In this document: positions 26,895-36,506 of the stretch, in pieces
Position numbering within the stretch: position 1 is the first letter of the stretch
Layout of the letters: the number at the start of each line of letters is the position of its first letter
Origin: Microvirga arabica
Lineage (GTDB): Bacteria > Pseudomonadota > Alphaproteobacteria > Rhizobiales > Beijerinckiaceae
DNA: 55,950 nt
Direction: 5' to 3'
Assembly: GCF_016811235.1 (NCBI RefSeq)
Contig: NZ_JAFBID010000034.1
Span: 1-55,950, forward strand
Position numbers and translations under genes: made by a program
Notes under the pieces: model-generated
What the model saw: only the letters and a program-made list of their open reading frames with translations
What the model was told of the DNA's origin: nothing
Database searches by the model: none

Positions 26895-27052
26895 CCCGGT
26901 GCCGGTGTCGGAGGCAGCAGGGAGGGACCGTCGGAAGAGTCAACCCGGAAGAGTTTTAGGAGCACGGCACCAACGTGCGTAGGATCACCGCGGCATAGGC
27001 GAATCAGGCGTATCCATCGGCATACGTTCATCCTGGATGAAGGGCGACGTAC

Positions 27053-28171
27053 ATGGCCAAGGTCACTGCCATCACGGAACAGTTGCGATCCAATCAAGGC
27101 CGTCACTCGGCTGCTGTGGGTGCGATGCTGATCCTGACCTTCGGCCTGCTCAAGAGCGTGTCGGCTGTCCCACAACCGGCAACCGCGAACCCGCCAGCGA
27201 CGCTCAAGGACACCGGGCTCTACACAGACTTCGGCACCCTCCTGGTCGATCCCGCGCATCTGACTTTTGCCCCGCAATACCCGCTGTGGAGCGACGGCGC
27301 CACCAAGCGCCGCTGGATCTCGCTGCCGCCGGGGAAGGTCATCGACGGGTCCGATCCGGAGGTCTGGATCTTCCCGGTCGGAACACGCTTCTGGAAGGAG
27401 TTCTCCTTCAACGGCCAGCGAGTCGAAACCCGTTATCTCGAGCGCCGGGCTGATGGCAGCTGGCTCTATGCTGCCTATGCCTGGAGCCCGGATGGCCGCG
27501 AGGCGCACCTCGTGCCCGTTCGCGGCAAGCGCGGCGCTTATCCACTCGCCGGCGGGCGCTCGCACACCATTCCAGGCATGACGGACTGCAAAGCGTGCCA
27601 TCAGGGAGGTGCCTCCGAGATTCTGGGGTTTAGCACACTTCAGCTGTCGTCCGAGCCCGATCCCGGCTCGCTGCACGCTGAACTCCGACCCGACCCCGGT
27701 GTGGACCTCAAGTACCTCGTCGACAGAGGCCTGCTTGTGGGCCTGCCCAAGACCTTGCTGGAAACACCGCCTCGAGTCGCGGCCGCGACAGCAACGGAGC
27801 GAGCAGCGCTCGGCTACATGCATGGCAATTGCGGCCACTGCCACAACGACCAGGGCTCGTTGCGGAACATTGGGCTGTTCCTGCGACAAGGCGTAAAGGA
27901 CGCAGGTCAGCCTGCGATCGATAGCACCGTCAACCATCCGGTCAAGAAACCGGCTCCCGGGCAATCACCCGATGCCGTGCTGCGCGTCGAGCCGGAGCAC
28001 CCGGAGCGCAGTGGCATTATGCAGCGTGTCGGCTCCCGTTACCCAGCCTTGCAGATGCCGCCGCTCGGGACGGAGCTGGTCGACGATGAAGCGGTAGCAC
28101 TTCTCTACCGCTGGATTTCCGAAACGGCTCCCCTTCGTAAAGAAGCCCACATCGAACAGAAAGGAAGATAG
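27053..28171 (+). CDS. Diheme c-type cytochrome-like secreted protein
   Basis: A 372-residue protein with an N-terminal membrane/signal segment (AVGAMLILTFGLLKSVSAV). Two CxxCH heme sites are visible: C179-K-A-C-H183 and C260-G-H-C-H264. The central part (YPLWSDGATKRRWISLPPG, FPVGTRFWKEF) resembles the family of large secreted cytochromes annotated as SO2930-like. It should act in the periplasm in electron transfer. The next cytochrome gene starts 2 bp downstream, indicating one operon. No dehydrogenase gene lies beside them, so the electron donor is unknown. Confidence 0.8.
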   Translation: MAKVTAITEQLRSNQGRHSAAVGAMLILTFGLLKSVSAVPQPATANPPATLKDTGLYTDFGTLLVDPAHLTFAPQYPLWSDGATKRRWISLPPGKVIDGSDPEVWIFPVGTRFWKEFSFNGQRVETRYLERRADGSWLYAAYAWSPDGREAHLVPVRGKRGAYPLAGGRSHTIPGMTDCKACHQGGASEILGFSTLQLSSEPDPGSLHAELRPDPGVDLKYLVDRGLLVGLPKTLLETPPRVAAATATERAALGYMHGNCGHCHNDQGSLRNIGLFLRQGVKDAGQPAIDSTVNHPVKKPAPGQSPDAVLRVEPEHPERSGIMQRVGSRYPALQMPPLGTELVDDEAVALLYRWISETAPLRKEAHIEQKGR

Positions 28172-28173
28172 CC

Positions 28174-28716
28174 ATGCGCCTTGCCCTGCCGCTCATGTTG
28201 ACGATCGCCTTGCTGGTTCCCAGCATAGCTCCGGCTCAAGACACCACAAGTGCGCAGGTGAAGCGCGGCGAGTACCTGGTGACAGTCGGCGGCTGCCACG
28301 ATTGTCACACGCCCTGGATCATCGGCTCAGGCGGTCCGGAGCCTGACATGAAGCGGGCCTTGTCGGGCCACCCACAGGACATCACCATCACGGCACCGGC
28401 CACCGTCTCGCCACCCTGGGGCGGCGCCATGACACCCAGCTCAACGGGCTGGTCAGGTCCTTGGGGCGTGAGCTTCTCGGCCAATCTCACGCCGGACCCG
28501 GAGACCGGCGTGCTGCGAGACTTCACTGAGCAGCAATTCATCCAGACCATGCGCACGGGCCGGCATCAGGGCCAGGGCCGGCAGATTCTTCCGCCGATGC
28601 CATGGCCGAACTACGGGCAGATGACAGATGATGATCTGAAGGCTGTCTTCGCCTATCTTCGCCAGATCCCGCCCGTGAAAAACAAGGTGCCGGATCCCAT
28701 CCCGCCAAAGCGGTAG
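28174..28716 (+). CDS. Periplasmic c-type cytochrome
   Basis: A 180-residue protein with a clear signal peptide (LALPLMLTIALLVPSIAPAQ). One heme site is C41-H-D-C-H45, within RGEYLVTVGGCHDCHTP, the opening typical of the cytochrome subunits of alcohol/aldehyde dehydrogenases. Met-containing segments follow (MRTGRHQGQG, LPPMPWPNY), which may supply the axial ligand. It starts 2 bp after the diheme protein, so the two are co-transcribed and probably exchange electrons. It looks like a single-heme version of proteins that often carry two or three hemes. Confidence 0.85.
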   Translation: MRLALPLMLTIALLVPSIAPAQDTTSAQVKRGEYLVTVGGCHDCHTPWIIGSGGPEPDMKRALSGHPQDITITAPATVSPPWGGAMTPSSTGWSGPWGVSFSANLTPDPETGVLRDFTEQQFIQTMRTGRHQGQGRQILPPMPWPNYGQMTDDDLKAVFAYLRQIPPVKNKVPDPIPPKR

Positions 28717-28872
28717 TATTTTTCGCGGACGGAAGCTGTTGCTGGCTAGGTTGCAAGGGCTTTGCTCAAAGACCGTAGAGGTTTCAGCTATGTGACTGAA
28801 CTCGGAAGGTCCGCTTGGAGGAGAAATGCGAAGTCCCACAATATAGAGAACGTGGAGGCATGTTCCTTTCTC

Positions 28873-30849
28873 CTACGCAGCTTTCACGCCTGACAGGAAG
28901 TTCTCCACCTCCTGCCCGAGACTGGCAGAATGGCGCGCCAAATCCTGAGCCGACGAGAGCACCTGGGCCGCAGCCGTTCCCGTCTCCCCTGCTCCGCGAC
29001 GTACCTCGCCGATGCTGCCGGTGACAAACTCGGTGCCGCGTGCGGCTTCCTGCACGTTGCGCGCGATCTCGGAAGTGGCAGCACCTTGCTCCTCCATAGC
29101 AGCGGCGATCGAGGTGGAGATTTGGCTCATCTCGCCAATCGTGCCGGCAATCGCCTGAATGGCCTGTACGGCCTCAGTTGTGGCGTGCTGCACGCTGGCA
29201 ATCTGGGCTGAGATCTCGTCCGTGGCTTTCGAGGTCTGGCTCGCCAGTTCCTTCACCTCGGAGGCCACCACCGCAAAGCCCTTGCCCGCCTCCCCGGCAC
29301 GGGCCGCCTCGATGGTGGCATTGAGCGCCAGCAGGTTGGTTTGGCTCGCAATGGTGCTGATGAGCTGCACCACATGCCCGATCTTCTCCGCTGAAGCGGC
29401 CAATGTCTGCACGGTCTGGTTCGTACGCTGGGCATCACCCACCGCCCGCTCGGCAATCTGGGAGGACTGCGTCACCTGGGAGGCGATTTCCCTAATCGAA
29501 ATAGATAGCTCCTCAGTGGCCGCCGCGACGGTCTGTACGTTGGCCGAGGTCTGCTGAGCGGTTGAGGCAACGCCCACCGACTGCTGAGTAGTTCTGTCCG
29601 CCACAGCTGTCATGGACTGGGCTGTTTCCTCCAGCCCATTAGCTGCACCCGAGAGACGCTGGACCAGCGAACCCACCTTAGCCTCGAAGCTCTGGGCAAG
29701 CTCGGCCATCATGCGACGCTTCTCGGCTTCGCTCTGCTCCCGGGCGCGCTCCTGCTCCATGCGCAGGTGCTCCATCTCCTCGCCATTGGTCTTGAACACC
29801 TGAACCGCCTCAGCCATCGCGCCGATCTCGTCTCGGCGGCCAAGGCCAGGCACCGCTGCACTATAGTCGCCTTTGGCCACCTGCTGCATGGCTGTAGTCA
29901 TGGCAAGGAGAGGCTTGGAGATGCCGCGGCCGATCGCAACAGCCGCCGCCAGTACGAGCAGCAGGATCACGCCGATGGAGGACCACATCACCTGCGAGGT
30001 CCAGACCTGAGCGTCCTCGGCCGCTTTTTGCGCCGCCTCAAACTGTACATCGACAACCTCCAGCGCATGGTCAACCGCAGGCTCGATCGCAGCATAGGCC
30101 TCTGAGACGGCCTTGCTCTCAGCAGCAAGCTGCAGCTTGGTGTCAATGTAAGCCGAAACATCCCGCTGGTAGGCGGCCATGGCCTCAGCCACTTCCGCTT
30201 TGGCCTTGGGCGGAAGCTCGGAGATGGCGAGAGCCTGGGCAAACTCAGTAGCACGCTTCTTGATGTCCTGGCCGTACTTGGGATCACCGCGCAGCATGAA
30301 GTCCTTCTCATGTCGGCGCATCATCAGCATCAAGATTGTGAGGCTCTGGTCCTCATAGGAAGCGAGCTTGGTCTCCACTGCATGAACGGAGGTGCGCAGA
30401 GTACCCTGCAAGCTGGACTTCTCGTCAAATCCGAGCTTGCGCTGCAGTTCGACTGCGGTGTTGAAGTGCTGGACGTACTTGGCCAAGCCTTCGCTGATCT
30501 TGGCCACATCCGCTAAGAGCTCAGAAGCATCGGCGACAGAAATCTGATTTTCCGCCTTGGTAAGCTGTTCTTTGACAGCGTTAATCTGACTGGCATGGCG
30601 GCTGGCATAGGTCTCGTCGCTGCGCAGGAAGAAGTCCTTCTCGGCGCGGCGGGCCTCCAGCAAGCCGATATCGGCTTTGTCGACGAAGTGCTCCAGCTGC
30701 GTTGCAGCATCGGCAGCAGCCCTTTGTTCCTGAACCTGGTTGCTGCCGACCATGTAGACGGATGCCAGCGCTGCAATGCCGAGCGCTCCGAGTAGGCCGA
30801 TGCTGAGGATCTGGTGCCGCAACGAGATGCGCGAGAGGAGAAGTGCCAT
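28873..30849 (-). CDS. Methyl-accepting chemotaxis protein
   Basis: A 658-residue receptor. TM1 is at about 12-34. A long all-helical periplasmic sensor of the helical-bimodular type follows (about 40-285, with repeated DFFLR/DFMLR motifs, [17 protein letters not shown] and [14 protein letters not shown]). TM2 is at about 288-310, then HAMP and the signalling domain with the hairpin tip [20 protein letters not shown] and [16 protein letters not shown]. It senses a periplasmic small molecule and controls a CheA kinase encoded elsewhere. ATG 30849 is preferred over an upstream in-frame start at 30924. Monocistronic; no other chemotaxis genes lie in the window. Confidence 0.93.
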   Translation of the reverse strand: MALLLSRISLRHQILSIGLLGALGIAALASVYMVGSNQVQEQRAAADAATQLEHFVDKADIGLLEARRAEKDFFLRSDETYASRHASQINAVKEQLTKAENQISVADASELLADVAKISEGLAKYVQHFNTAVELQRKLGFDEKSSLQGTLRTSVHAVETKLASYEDQSLTILMLMMRRHEKDFMLRGDPKYGQDIKKRATEFAQALAISELPPKAKAEVAEAMAAYQRDVSAYIDTKLQLAAESKAVSEAYAAIEPAVDHALEVVDVQFEAAQKAAEDAQVWTSQVMWSSIGVILLLVLAAAVAIGRGISKPLLAMTTAMQQVAKGDYSAAVPGLGRRDEIGAMAEAVQVFKTNGEEMEHLRMEQERAREQSEAEKRRMMAELAQSFEAKVGSLVQRLSGAANGLEETAQSMTAVADRTTQQSVGVASTAQQTSANVQTVAAATEELSISIREIASQVTQSSQIAERAVGDAQRTNQTVQTLAASAEKIGHVVQLISTIASQTNLLALNATIEAARAGEAGKGFAVVASEVKELASQTSKATDEISAQIASVQHATTEAVQAIQAIAGTIGEMSQISTSIAAAMEEQGAATSEIARNVQEAARGTEFVTGSIGEVRRGAGETGTAAAQVLSSAQDLARHSASLGQEVENFLSGVKAA

Positions 30850-31291
30850 AAGTGCCCCAAGCCGAGAAAAGCGCACCCTCTGGTGGAGTGCTGCACTGCA
30901 CAAACAGCACCAAAGCTTGAGCATAAGTTAACCATAGCCGTCTAAACGCATTTTTTCTGCTCTTTCAGAGGCTCACAACGTCTGCACCGGGTCAGGTAGT
31001 GAAATTTGTTCACTGACAGGAACGTCCGATGCTCCTGTCCAAAGCGGAAGTTCGCCTCCCGTCCGGAACGTTCCAAGTGCGGTCGGTCGCCAATGTTGTC
31101 CTGAAGGCCAGCCTGTCAGCGTGACTTTGACGAGAGCCCGTACATGGTAAAGCACCGGCTCAAAGATCAACGGGCCGGATACGGTCGCATCTTATTGTTT
31201 CGGGACATAGCTATGTGCCGGGCGTGCGCTGCTGGCTTGGCCATAGATCTGCTGTAATGGCAGCCGACCCTGAGGGATCAGGGAGGCGACC
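30850..31291. other. Intergenic stretch between chemoreceptor and hydrolase genes
   Basis: About 440 bp of divergent promoter region. No small gene, hairpin or repeat that I can support is visible. Confidence 0.4.
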
Positions 31292-32515
31292 ATGGCCAGG
31301 GCAACAGTCCTTCAGTCCGCGTGCATCGGCATCATCGGGTTGATAATTGCCTTCGATGCAGGTGCCGAGCCGAGCAGGCCCGAGAAGGTGCAAGCGGCAC
31401 TCGACAGTTGGCTGGCCGAGAGAGCCTCACTGGAGAAGGTTACCGGCATTGCCGCCTATATCAGCCTTGGGGATCCTGGACCGGCCATCGAGGCGTTCGC
31501 TGGCACCATAGGCCGGTCACCCTCCGACGGGCCGGTGAGCCAGGACACCCTGTTCCAGATGGGCAGCACATCAAAGTCGTTCACGGCTGCCGTGATCCTC
31601 AAGCTTGAGGCGGCCGGCACGCTGTCGCTCGATGACACAATCGGCAGGTGGTTGTCGGAATATCCCGCCTGGCAGGATGTCAGCATCCGGCGCCTGCTCA
31701 ACATGACGAGCGGGATCCCGAACTATTCCGAGACCGAGGCGATGTCGCGCCTGTGGGTGGAGGAGACCCAACGCGACCTTAGCGCGGAGGAACTCGTGAG
31801 GCTGGCGTATCCCACCAGCAGCAACAAGCTCCCCGTGACGACTGGCTATCACTACTCCAACACCAACTACATCCTGGCGAGCATGATCGCCGAAAAGGCA
31901 AGCGGAAAGACATTCCGGGATCTGGTTCATGAGCTTGTGATCGGGCCGGTCGGGCTCTACTCGACCTTCTATGAGAGTGGCACCTATCCTGCGCCTGTGA
32001 TCCGGCGGCTGGCGCATGGCCATTTCGAGAACCCGGCCTGCACCGACTATCAGCCGAAGGACTGTGCAGCGTCCTGGAACCTGCCGTTGGTGGGCCGCGA
32101 TGTACGTGCCATGAGCACATCCTGGGCCCAGGCCGCTGGCGGCGCAGTTGCGAACCCACGGGACGTCAACCGCTGGATGCGGGCAGTGTTTGCGGGTCGG
32201 GTGGTGCCAGCGAAGCAACAGGGTGAGTGGCTACGTATGATCTCGACCCGGACCGGACAACCCCTCACCGGGTTAGCGACCGAGGACCCTCGCGGCTTCT
32301 CCCTCGGCTTGGTCCAGGCGATTCTCGGACCGATGGGAGCGCACTGGTTCTACGAAGGCGAGACGCTTGGCTATCGCACTCTCTACGTGTGGTTTGCGCA
32401 GGACGATATCCTGATCACGGTGCAGACCAACTCGCAACCTGCCAACGGAATGGACCGGCTCCACGACGCGGTGATTGCAATCTACGAGGCAGTCAAGCCG
32501 CCCGCTTCACCATAA
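31292..32515 (+). CDS. Serine hydrolase, class C beta-lactamase fold
   Basis: A 407-residue exported protein with a signal peptide (VLQSACIGIIGLIIAFDAGA). The nucleophile motif is S92-T-S-K95, and the second motif is Y188-S-N190 (YHYSNTNY). The fold extends to a C-terminal GETLGYRT strand. This is the Beta-lactamase (PF00144) family, which includes D-alanyl-D-alanine peptidases, esterases and EstB-like enzymes. Without a clear third K-T/S-G motif, a true beta-lactamase is less likely than a peptidase or esterase. Monocistronic and intact. Confidence 0.85.
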   Translation: MARATVLQSACIGIIGLIIAFDAGAEPSRPEKVQAALDSWLAERASLEKVTGIAAYISLGDPGPAIEAFAGTIGRSPSDGPVSQDTLFQMGSTSKSFTAAVILKLEAAGTLSLDDTIGRWLSEYPAWQDVSIRRLLNMTSGIPNYSETEAMSRLWVEETQRDLSAEELVRLAYPTSSNKLPVTTGYHYSNTNYILASMIAEKASGKTFRDLVHELVIGPVGLYSTFYESGTYPAPVIRRLAHGHFENPACTDYQPKDCAASWNLPLVGRDVRAMSTSWAQAAGGAVANPRDVNRWMRAVFAGRVVPAKQQGEWLRMISTRTGQPLTGLATEDPRGFSLGLVQAILGPMGAHWFYEGETLGYRTLYVWFAQDDILITVQTNSQPANGMDRLHDAVIAIYEAVKPPASP

Positions 32516-32737
32516 TCTTTCCCTACTCCTGCGGAGCTTCTGGTTACGTGAGGATTGATGCCCTCGAGCTTACGTCGCAGGTGTACCGAGAGTGGTCCTT
32601 CAGTACAGGCGTGTAGGATCCGCTCTTCACCTGATTCAGACATTTCCTGCGCTCACGCCGGCGAATTTCGAGGAAGGTCGGTTGCGGGAGACCTTGAGCT
32701 CGCTCCCAAGGTCCTGATGCACGCTCTTGTAACCGGC

Positions 32738-33682
32738 TCACTTCATGGGAGGTGAGTCTTCATTGAGGCGATACAACCATTCACGGTCAAATAGCTCAAC
32801 AATCGCCCGGTATGTGGCCGTGCTGGGCTGGTCGAGGCCTTTACCGTCACCCGAGCACAAGAACTCTGACAGGCGCTCATCCACCAGCTGCGCTGACGAA
32901 ACGGGCAACCCGAGAGAGGCGAGATCCTGCGCGAAGGAGCCTGCTTTCGGGAGGTAGGCATTGGCAGAATGCAGGTGGTCGCTTGTGGCAGGAAGACGGA
33001 TCATGATGATCCGAGTCACAGAGGGGCTCGAGTCTGGCCCGATGAGCGTCGCCCCGCACATGAGACCGCCGAGCACTCTGACCGGGGCTGTAGGCGGAAA
33101 CAGGCAAAACAGGAACTGCGCATCGCCTGAGGCCTCCCTCAAGGTCATGTGCATGGCACGGTTGCCCAAACTCAGGGTCCCACTCACCTGAAGTTGGCCT
33201 GTTGGCAGCACCTCCGAATAGACGACCTGCGGAGTTGCGGCATCAGCAACCGTCAATGCGCCGCGGATCATGTGACCGCGAAAGTATGGTGACCAGGAAT
33301 TTGAGTAACAGACGTAGGTGCCTGCCAAGTTAGAGTAGGCATCGTTCGCACCCCCGGAGCGCCCAGAATGCGTTGGCGTCCCCTGGCGGGAGAGCGCATC
33401 CCGGTCGACGTTGTAGCGTCGAGCAACCACCTCCAGGAAGGCGTCAAACTCGCAGTTAGCAATCCACTCGGCACTCTGATCGATGTCCAGGACGCGGGTC
33501 CAATCCTGGTAGAGCCGAGCATCACGCGGGCTGGAGCGACCCTGCAGCCATTTATGGGCTCGTTCGAGATCGAATGTCGTGGCAGCATTTACCCGCCTGA
33601 AGGCAGCCGCCAGATCTTTGCGGGTGATCAACCCGAGCACGGCAGCTGTTGCCCGCAGTTTCCGGTCGATATCACGCGCCAT
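32738..33682 (-). CDS. Hypothetical protein, possible N-terminal DNA-binding region
   Basis: I do not recognise this 314-residue protein. Residues about 1-95 are helical and basic, with a possible helix-turn-helix (LITRKDLAAAFRRVNAAT, then RAHKWLQGRSSPRDARLY). Residues about 115-225 appear beta-rich (NLAGTYVCYSNSWSPYFRG, GQLQVSGTLSLGNRAMHM), like a ligand-binding or lipocalin-type barrel. A helical C-terminus follows. There is no signal peptide. A one-component regulator is a reasonable guess, but nothing proves it. It is divergent from the secreted protein at 33948. Confidence 0.6.
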   Translation of the reverse strand: MARDIDRKLRATAAVLGLITRKDLAAAFRRVNAATTFDLERAHKWLQGRSSPRDARLYQDWTRVLDIDQSAEWIANCEFDAFLEVVARRYNVDRDALSRQGTPTHSGRSGGANDAYSNLAGTYVCYSNSWSPYFRGHMIRGALTVADAATPQVVYSEVLPTGQLQVSGTLSLGNRAMHMTLREASGDAQFLFCLFPPTAPVRVLGGLMCGATLIGPDSSPSVTRIIMIRLPATSDHLHSANAYLPKAGSFAQDLASLGLPVSSAQLVDERLSEFLCSGDGKGLDQPSTATYRAIVELFDREWLYRLNEDSPPMK

Positions 33683-33947
33683 CCAATCACCTCGTGCAAG
33701 CAGCCTCTCGGCAGCATCTTGGCCAGGTGCTCATGCCTGTGGCTATGGAAATTCCAGGCAATTCCACTGAAATCCATCTCCTTCCACGTGTAAGGCATTG
33801 AGGTCCTAGACGAAGCTCGCAACCATAATGCGAAGCTTGTTGCATGATCTGACCCTTTCCAGTCGCTTCTGCCGGGATCAGGCAGATCCCGGTGGGACGA
33901 TCCTGCAGACGGCTGAGCGCAATGCAGCAAACACCCGGGAGGCCGTC

Positions 33948-34562
33948 ATGAGAGTCAAGCTTCTGATCGGAACAGCAGTGCCCCTGATATTAGTCTCTGC
34001 CCCAGCCATGGCATTCGGGGTGCTGGGCCTCATTGGCAGTGTCGCAGGTCTTGCTGTTGGCGCTGCTGGAGGCGCTGCCCTCTCCGCCAGTGGTGTCGGC
34101 CCCGCAGGCCGACCCGGAGCAACGGCCTTTTCTCCGGCACCAGGCGCCGGGTCCCCTGGCCAGACAGCATGGGCCACAACCGGCTCGGTGGACGGGTTCT
34201 CCAGCCTCATGCCATCCGGGAGCCGTGCAGTGCCTCATACAGCTATCCAGGTGAGGGATTTTGGCTGGGTGAATGGATCCCCTGATACTCTCAAGGGGCT
34301 GGGGAGGCCCTTGCGGAGACGACCTGGAGTGGATCAGCGTACCGTGCGCTTGTGCCGTGACGCCCTTACCCGCACGGTCGTTGCCCATGGCGCGGTTCAA
34401 GTTGAAGCTGCAAGTGCCGGCCGCTCATCGCGCCAGTCCTCTGCCACCTTTGCGCCACTCACAGCTCGTGTCATTTACCGTCTGCCGAATGGCTATGAAG
34501 TGAAGCAAGCAAACGTCACCTGTCAGGTGACCAGAGCTGGTGTTGCTGTTCTTGCGCGGTAG
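33948..34562 (+). CDS. Secreted protein with two-Cys C-terminal domain
   Basis: A 204-residue protein starting at ATG 33948 with a signal peptide (VKLLIGTAVPLILVSAPAMA). A Gly/Ala-rich hydrophobic stretch follows (LIGSVAGLAVGAAGGAALSA), then a linker and a C-terminal domain of about 75 residues. That domain matches the C-terminus of the Gly-rich protein at 12163-13194: VRLCRDA against VQICRTS, GAVQVEAASAGR against GAVRVDAASAGR, a shared APL core, a second Cys, and AGVAVLAR against AGVVVALR. The function is unknown. Two copies in one island, each exported and with a conserved cysteine pair, suggest a real uncharacterised extracytoplasmic domain. Confidence 0.7.
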   Translation: MRVKLLIGTAVPLILVSAPAMAFGVLGLIGSVAGLAVGAAGGAALSASGVGPAGRPGATAFSPAPGAGSPGQTAWATTGSVDGFSSLMPSGSRAVPHTAIQVRDFGWVNGSPDTLKGLGRPLRRRPGVDQRTVRLCRDALTRTVVAHGAVQVEAASAGRSSRQSSATFAPLTARVIYRLPNGYEVKQANVTCQVTRAGVAVLAR

Positions 34563-34715
34563 CTGCCGGCTCTCTCGTGACGCAGGGTTCGTCGGCATTG
34601 AGCTGTTGGCTGTAAATCGCCTCCCGCTGTGTCCGCTTCTGCCTGACCTCACATCGCCCGATCAGGCATGACAGATCAGAGTTCCCCAGCAACCGACTCT
34701 CAGTTCAGGAGACCA

Positions 34716-35159
34716 ATGATGATCATCCGTGTACTGCTTGCAGCCTCCACGCTAGTGGCTGCCTCTCTTGCCAGCGCTCAGGCTGACGAATACTCGAAAC
34801 TTCCAAGCGCCAGCATTCTGCCGAAGGGCACAGTGAAGATTTCCGGCATTGTGCCCGGCATGGGCGAGCATTGGGCCAATCCCAAGGACCTGCCGCTCGG
34901 CCCGATCTACTGCGTCCACAAGGGCAAGGTGATCTGCATCGAATACATGATCTCGCAAGCGGACTTCCAAGCGGGCAAGTCCTGGCCGGAACTCACCGGC
35001 CTCAAGAGCTTGCCGCCCATCGATCACATCAACATGGGCTTCGAACCCAAAGGCCATGAGGGCTACGAGGTCCCGCACTACGACATGCACGTCTACTTCC
35101 TTCCCCCTTCAGTGCTCAAGCAAATCAAGCCCGAGCAGAAGGCCGCAAAGGCACGCTAG
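34716..35159 (+). CDS. Secreted DUF5602 / TTHB210-like protein
   Basis: A protein of about 147 residues with a signal peptide (IIRVLLAASTLVAASLASAQA); the preferred ATG is 34716, behind AGGAG. Conserved features: GMGEHWANP, LPLGPIYCVHKGKVICIEYM, IDHINMGFEPKGHEGYEVPHYDMH. The HxW, GHEGYEVPHYD and repeated His residues suggest metal binding. The pattern fits the TTHB210-like (DUF5602) family of periplasmic proteins with no established reaction. It stands alone between the secreted two-Cys protein and the methyltransferase. Confidence 0.65.
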   Translation: MMIIRVLLAASTLVAASLASAQADEYSKLPSASILPKGTVKISGIVPGMGEHWANPKDLPLGPIYCVHKGKVICIEYMISQADFQAGKSWPELTGLKSLPPIDHINMGFEPKGHEGYEVPHYDMHVYFLPPSVLKQIKPEQKAAKAR

Positions 35160-35303
35160 GCTAATCAGGTGCACGACAAAGAAAAGTCGAGCTGATGCTG
35201 ACCTGCACGAGCTCGAATTGAGGAAAACGATCTAACGCCGGGGCACATTCCAAGGATTTATGGCCTGTGTGCTGTCAATTTGGACAGCGGAGGAGGTTGG
35301 GCT

Positions 35304-36452
35304 ATGCACACATCAACGCACGAGAGCTTGCGGCAGAATGAAACGGATCGCCGAAGCATCATAATTGCATCCGGGGGTGCCGCTGATGCATCGATACTCC
35401 CAGTTCAAGACGTTGATCCGACTGAGATGTCGGGAATCGTGTCGCAGGCTCTTCCACCTCACGTACAACTGATTGAGATGGGTACGGCTTATTGGATATC
35501 CAGAGTAGTCTATGCGGCAGCCAAGCTGGGGCTGGCGGACCATCTCGACAGCAAACCTATGGCAGCTGCGGAGCTAGCGCAGCTTGTGGGAGCGCATGTG
35601 CCCTCTCTGCACCGCTTCATGCGAACCCTGGCCGGCTTGGGTATTCTGACGGAGGACGGAGCGCAGCGCTTTGCTCTCACTCCTTTGGGAGCAGCGCTCA
35701 AGACAGGGGCTCCCGGGTCTGCGAAGTCCAGTCTCTTGGCTCTAGGCAGCCCCTGGTGCGCAGCCGCTTTCGACAACCTTGAGTACGCCCTGGAGACAGG
35801 CCGAACTGGCTTTGAGAAGGCTTGGGGGATGCCGATCTTCGACTACCTCGCGCAGCATCCCGAGGAAGCGTCCTTGTTCAGCGAAACCATGGTCGGCTTC
35901 CACAGTCTGGAACCACCAGCTGTGGCTGACGCTTACGATTTCTCCGGCTTCAAGACCATCGTTGATGTGGGTGGTGCCACGGGCAACCTGTTGGCTGCTG
36001 TCCTGGCCCGACATAGCGGGCCCAGCGGCATCTTGTTTGACCTGCCACATGTCGTGCGTGATGCGCCTGACCTTCTGAGAGAACGCGGCGTCGCAGAGCG
36101 CGTATCCGTTCAATCGGGTGACTTCTTCAAGGGCGTCCCTGAAGGAGGAGATGTCTACCTGTTGTCCCACATCATCCATGACTGGAGTGAGGACCAATGT
36201 GTGACGATCCTGAACAATTGCCATAAAGCTATGGCGCCCGACGGACGCCTCTTGCTTGTCGAGATGGTGCTGCCCGCAGGCGACATACCGCATCCGGGCA
36301 AGATGCTGGACATGGTGATGCTGGTGCTGCCCGGAGGCCAGGAGCGCACCGAAAGTGAGTATGCGGCCCTACTGAGCAAGGGGGGCTTCCGGCTCACACG
36401 GGTGATTCCTACGACATCGGCTGTGAGCATAGTAGAAGCCGTTCCGATATAG
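35304..36452 (+). CDS. SAM-dependent O-methyltransferase (family 2)
   Basis: A 382-residue enzyme of the plant-OMT/acetylserotonin methyltransferase type found in bacterial natural-product pathways. ATG 35304 follows AGGAGG. The N-terminal winged-helix dimerisation domain covers about 50-150 (KLGLADHLDSKPM, LHRFMRTLAGLGIL). The SAM-binding motif is TIVDVGGATGNLL, and the catalytic region has HIIHDWSEDQ. It methylates a hydroxyl on an unknown small molecule in the cytoplasm. No biosynthetic partner gene lies beside it. Confidence 0.88.
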   Translation: MHTSTHESLRQNETDRRSIIIASGGAADASILPVQDVDPTEMSGIVSQALPPHVQLIEMGTAYWISRVVYAAAKLGLADHLDSKPMAAAELAQLVGAHVPSLHRFMRTLAGLGILTEDGAQRFALTPLGAALKTGAPGSAKSSLLALGSPWCAAAFDNLEYALETGRTGFEKAWGMPIFDYLAQHPEEASLFSETMVGFHSLEPPAVADAYDFSGFKTIVDVGGATGNLLAAVLARHSGPSGILFDLPHVVRDAPDLLRERGVAERVSVQSGDFFKGVPEGGDVYLLSHIIHDWSEDQCVTILNNCHKAMAPDGRLLLVEMVLPAGDIPHPGKMLDMVMLVLPGGQERTESEYAALLSKGGFRLTRVIPTTSAVSIVEAVPI

Positions 36453-36506
36453 AGCCGTTAGACTGCAAGCGGTAAAGGTGCGCCGCTAGAGCTCCGTCGC
36501 AGTGAG

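Noticed and set aside
31292..32515. Antibiotic-resistance beta-lactamase
   Set aside because: The SxxK and YxN motifs fit the fold, but there is no clear KTG-type motif and no resistance context; esterase or peptidase is as likely.
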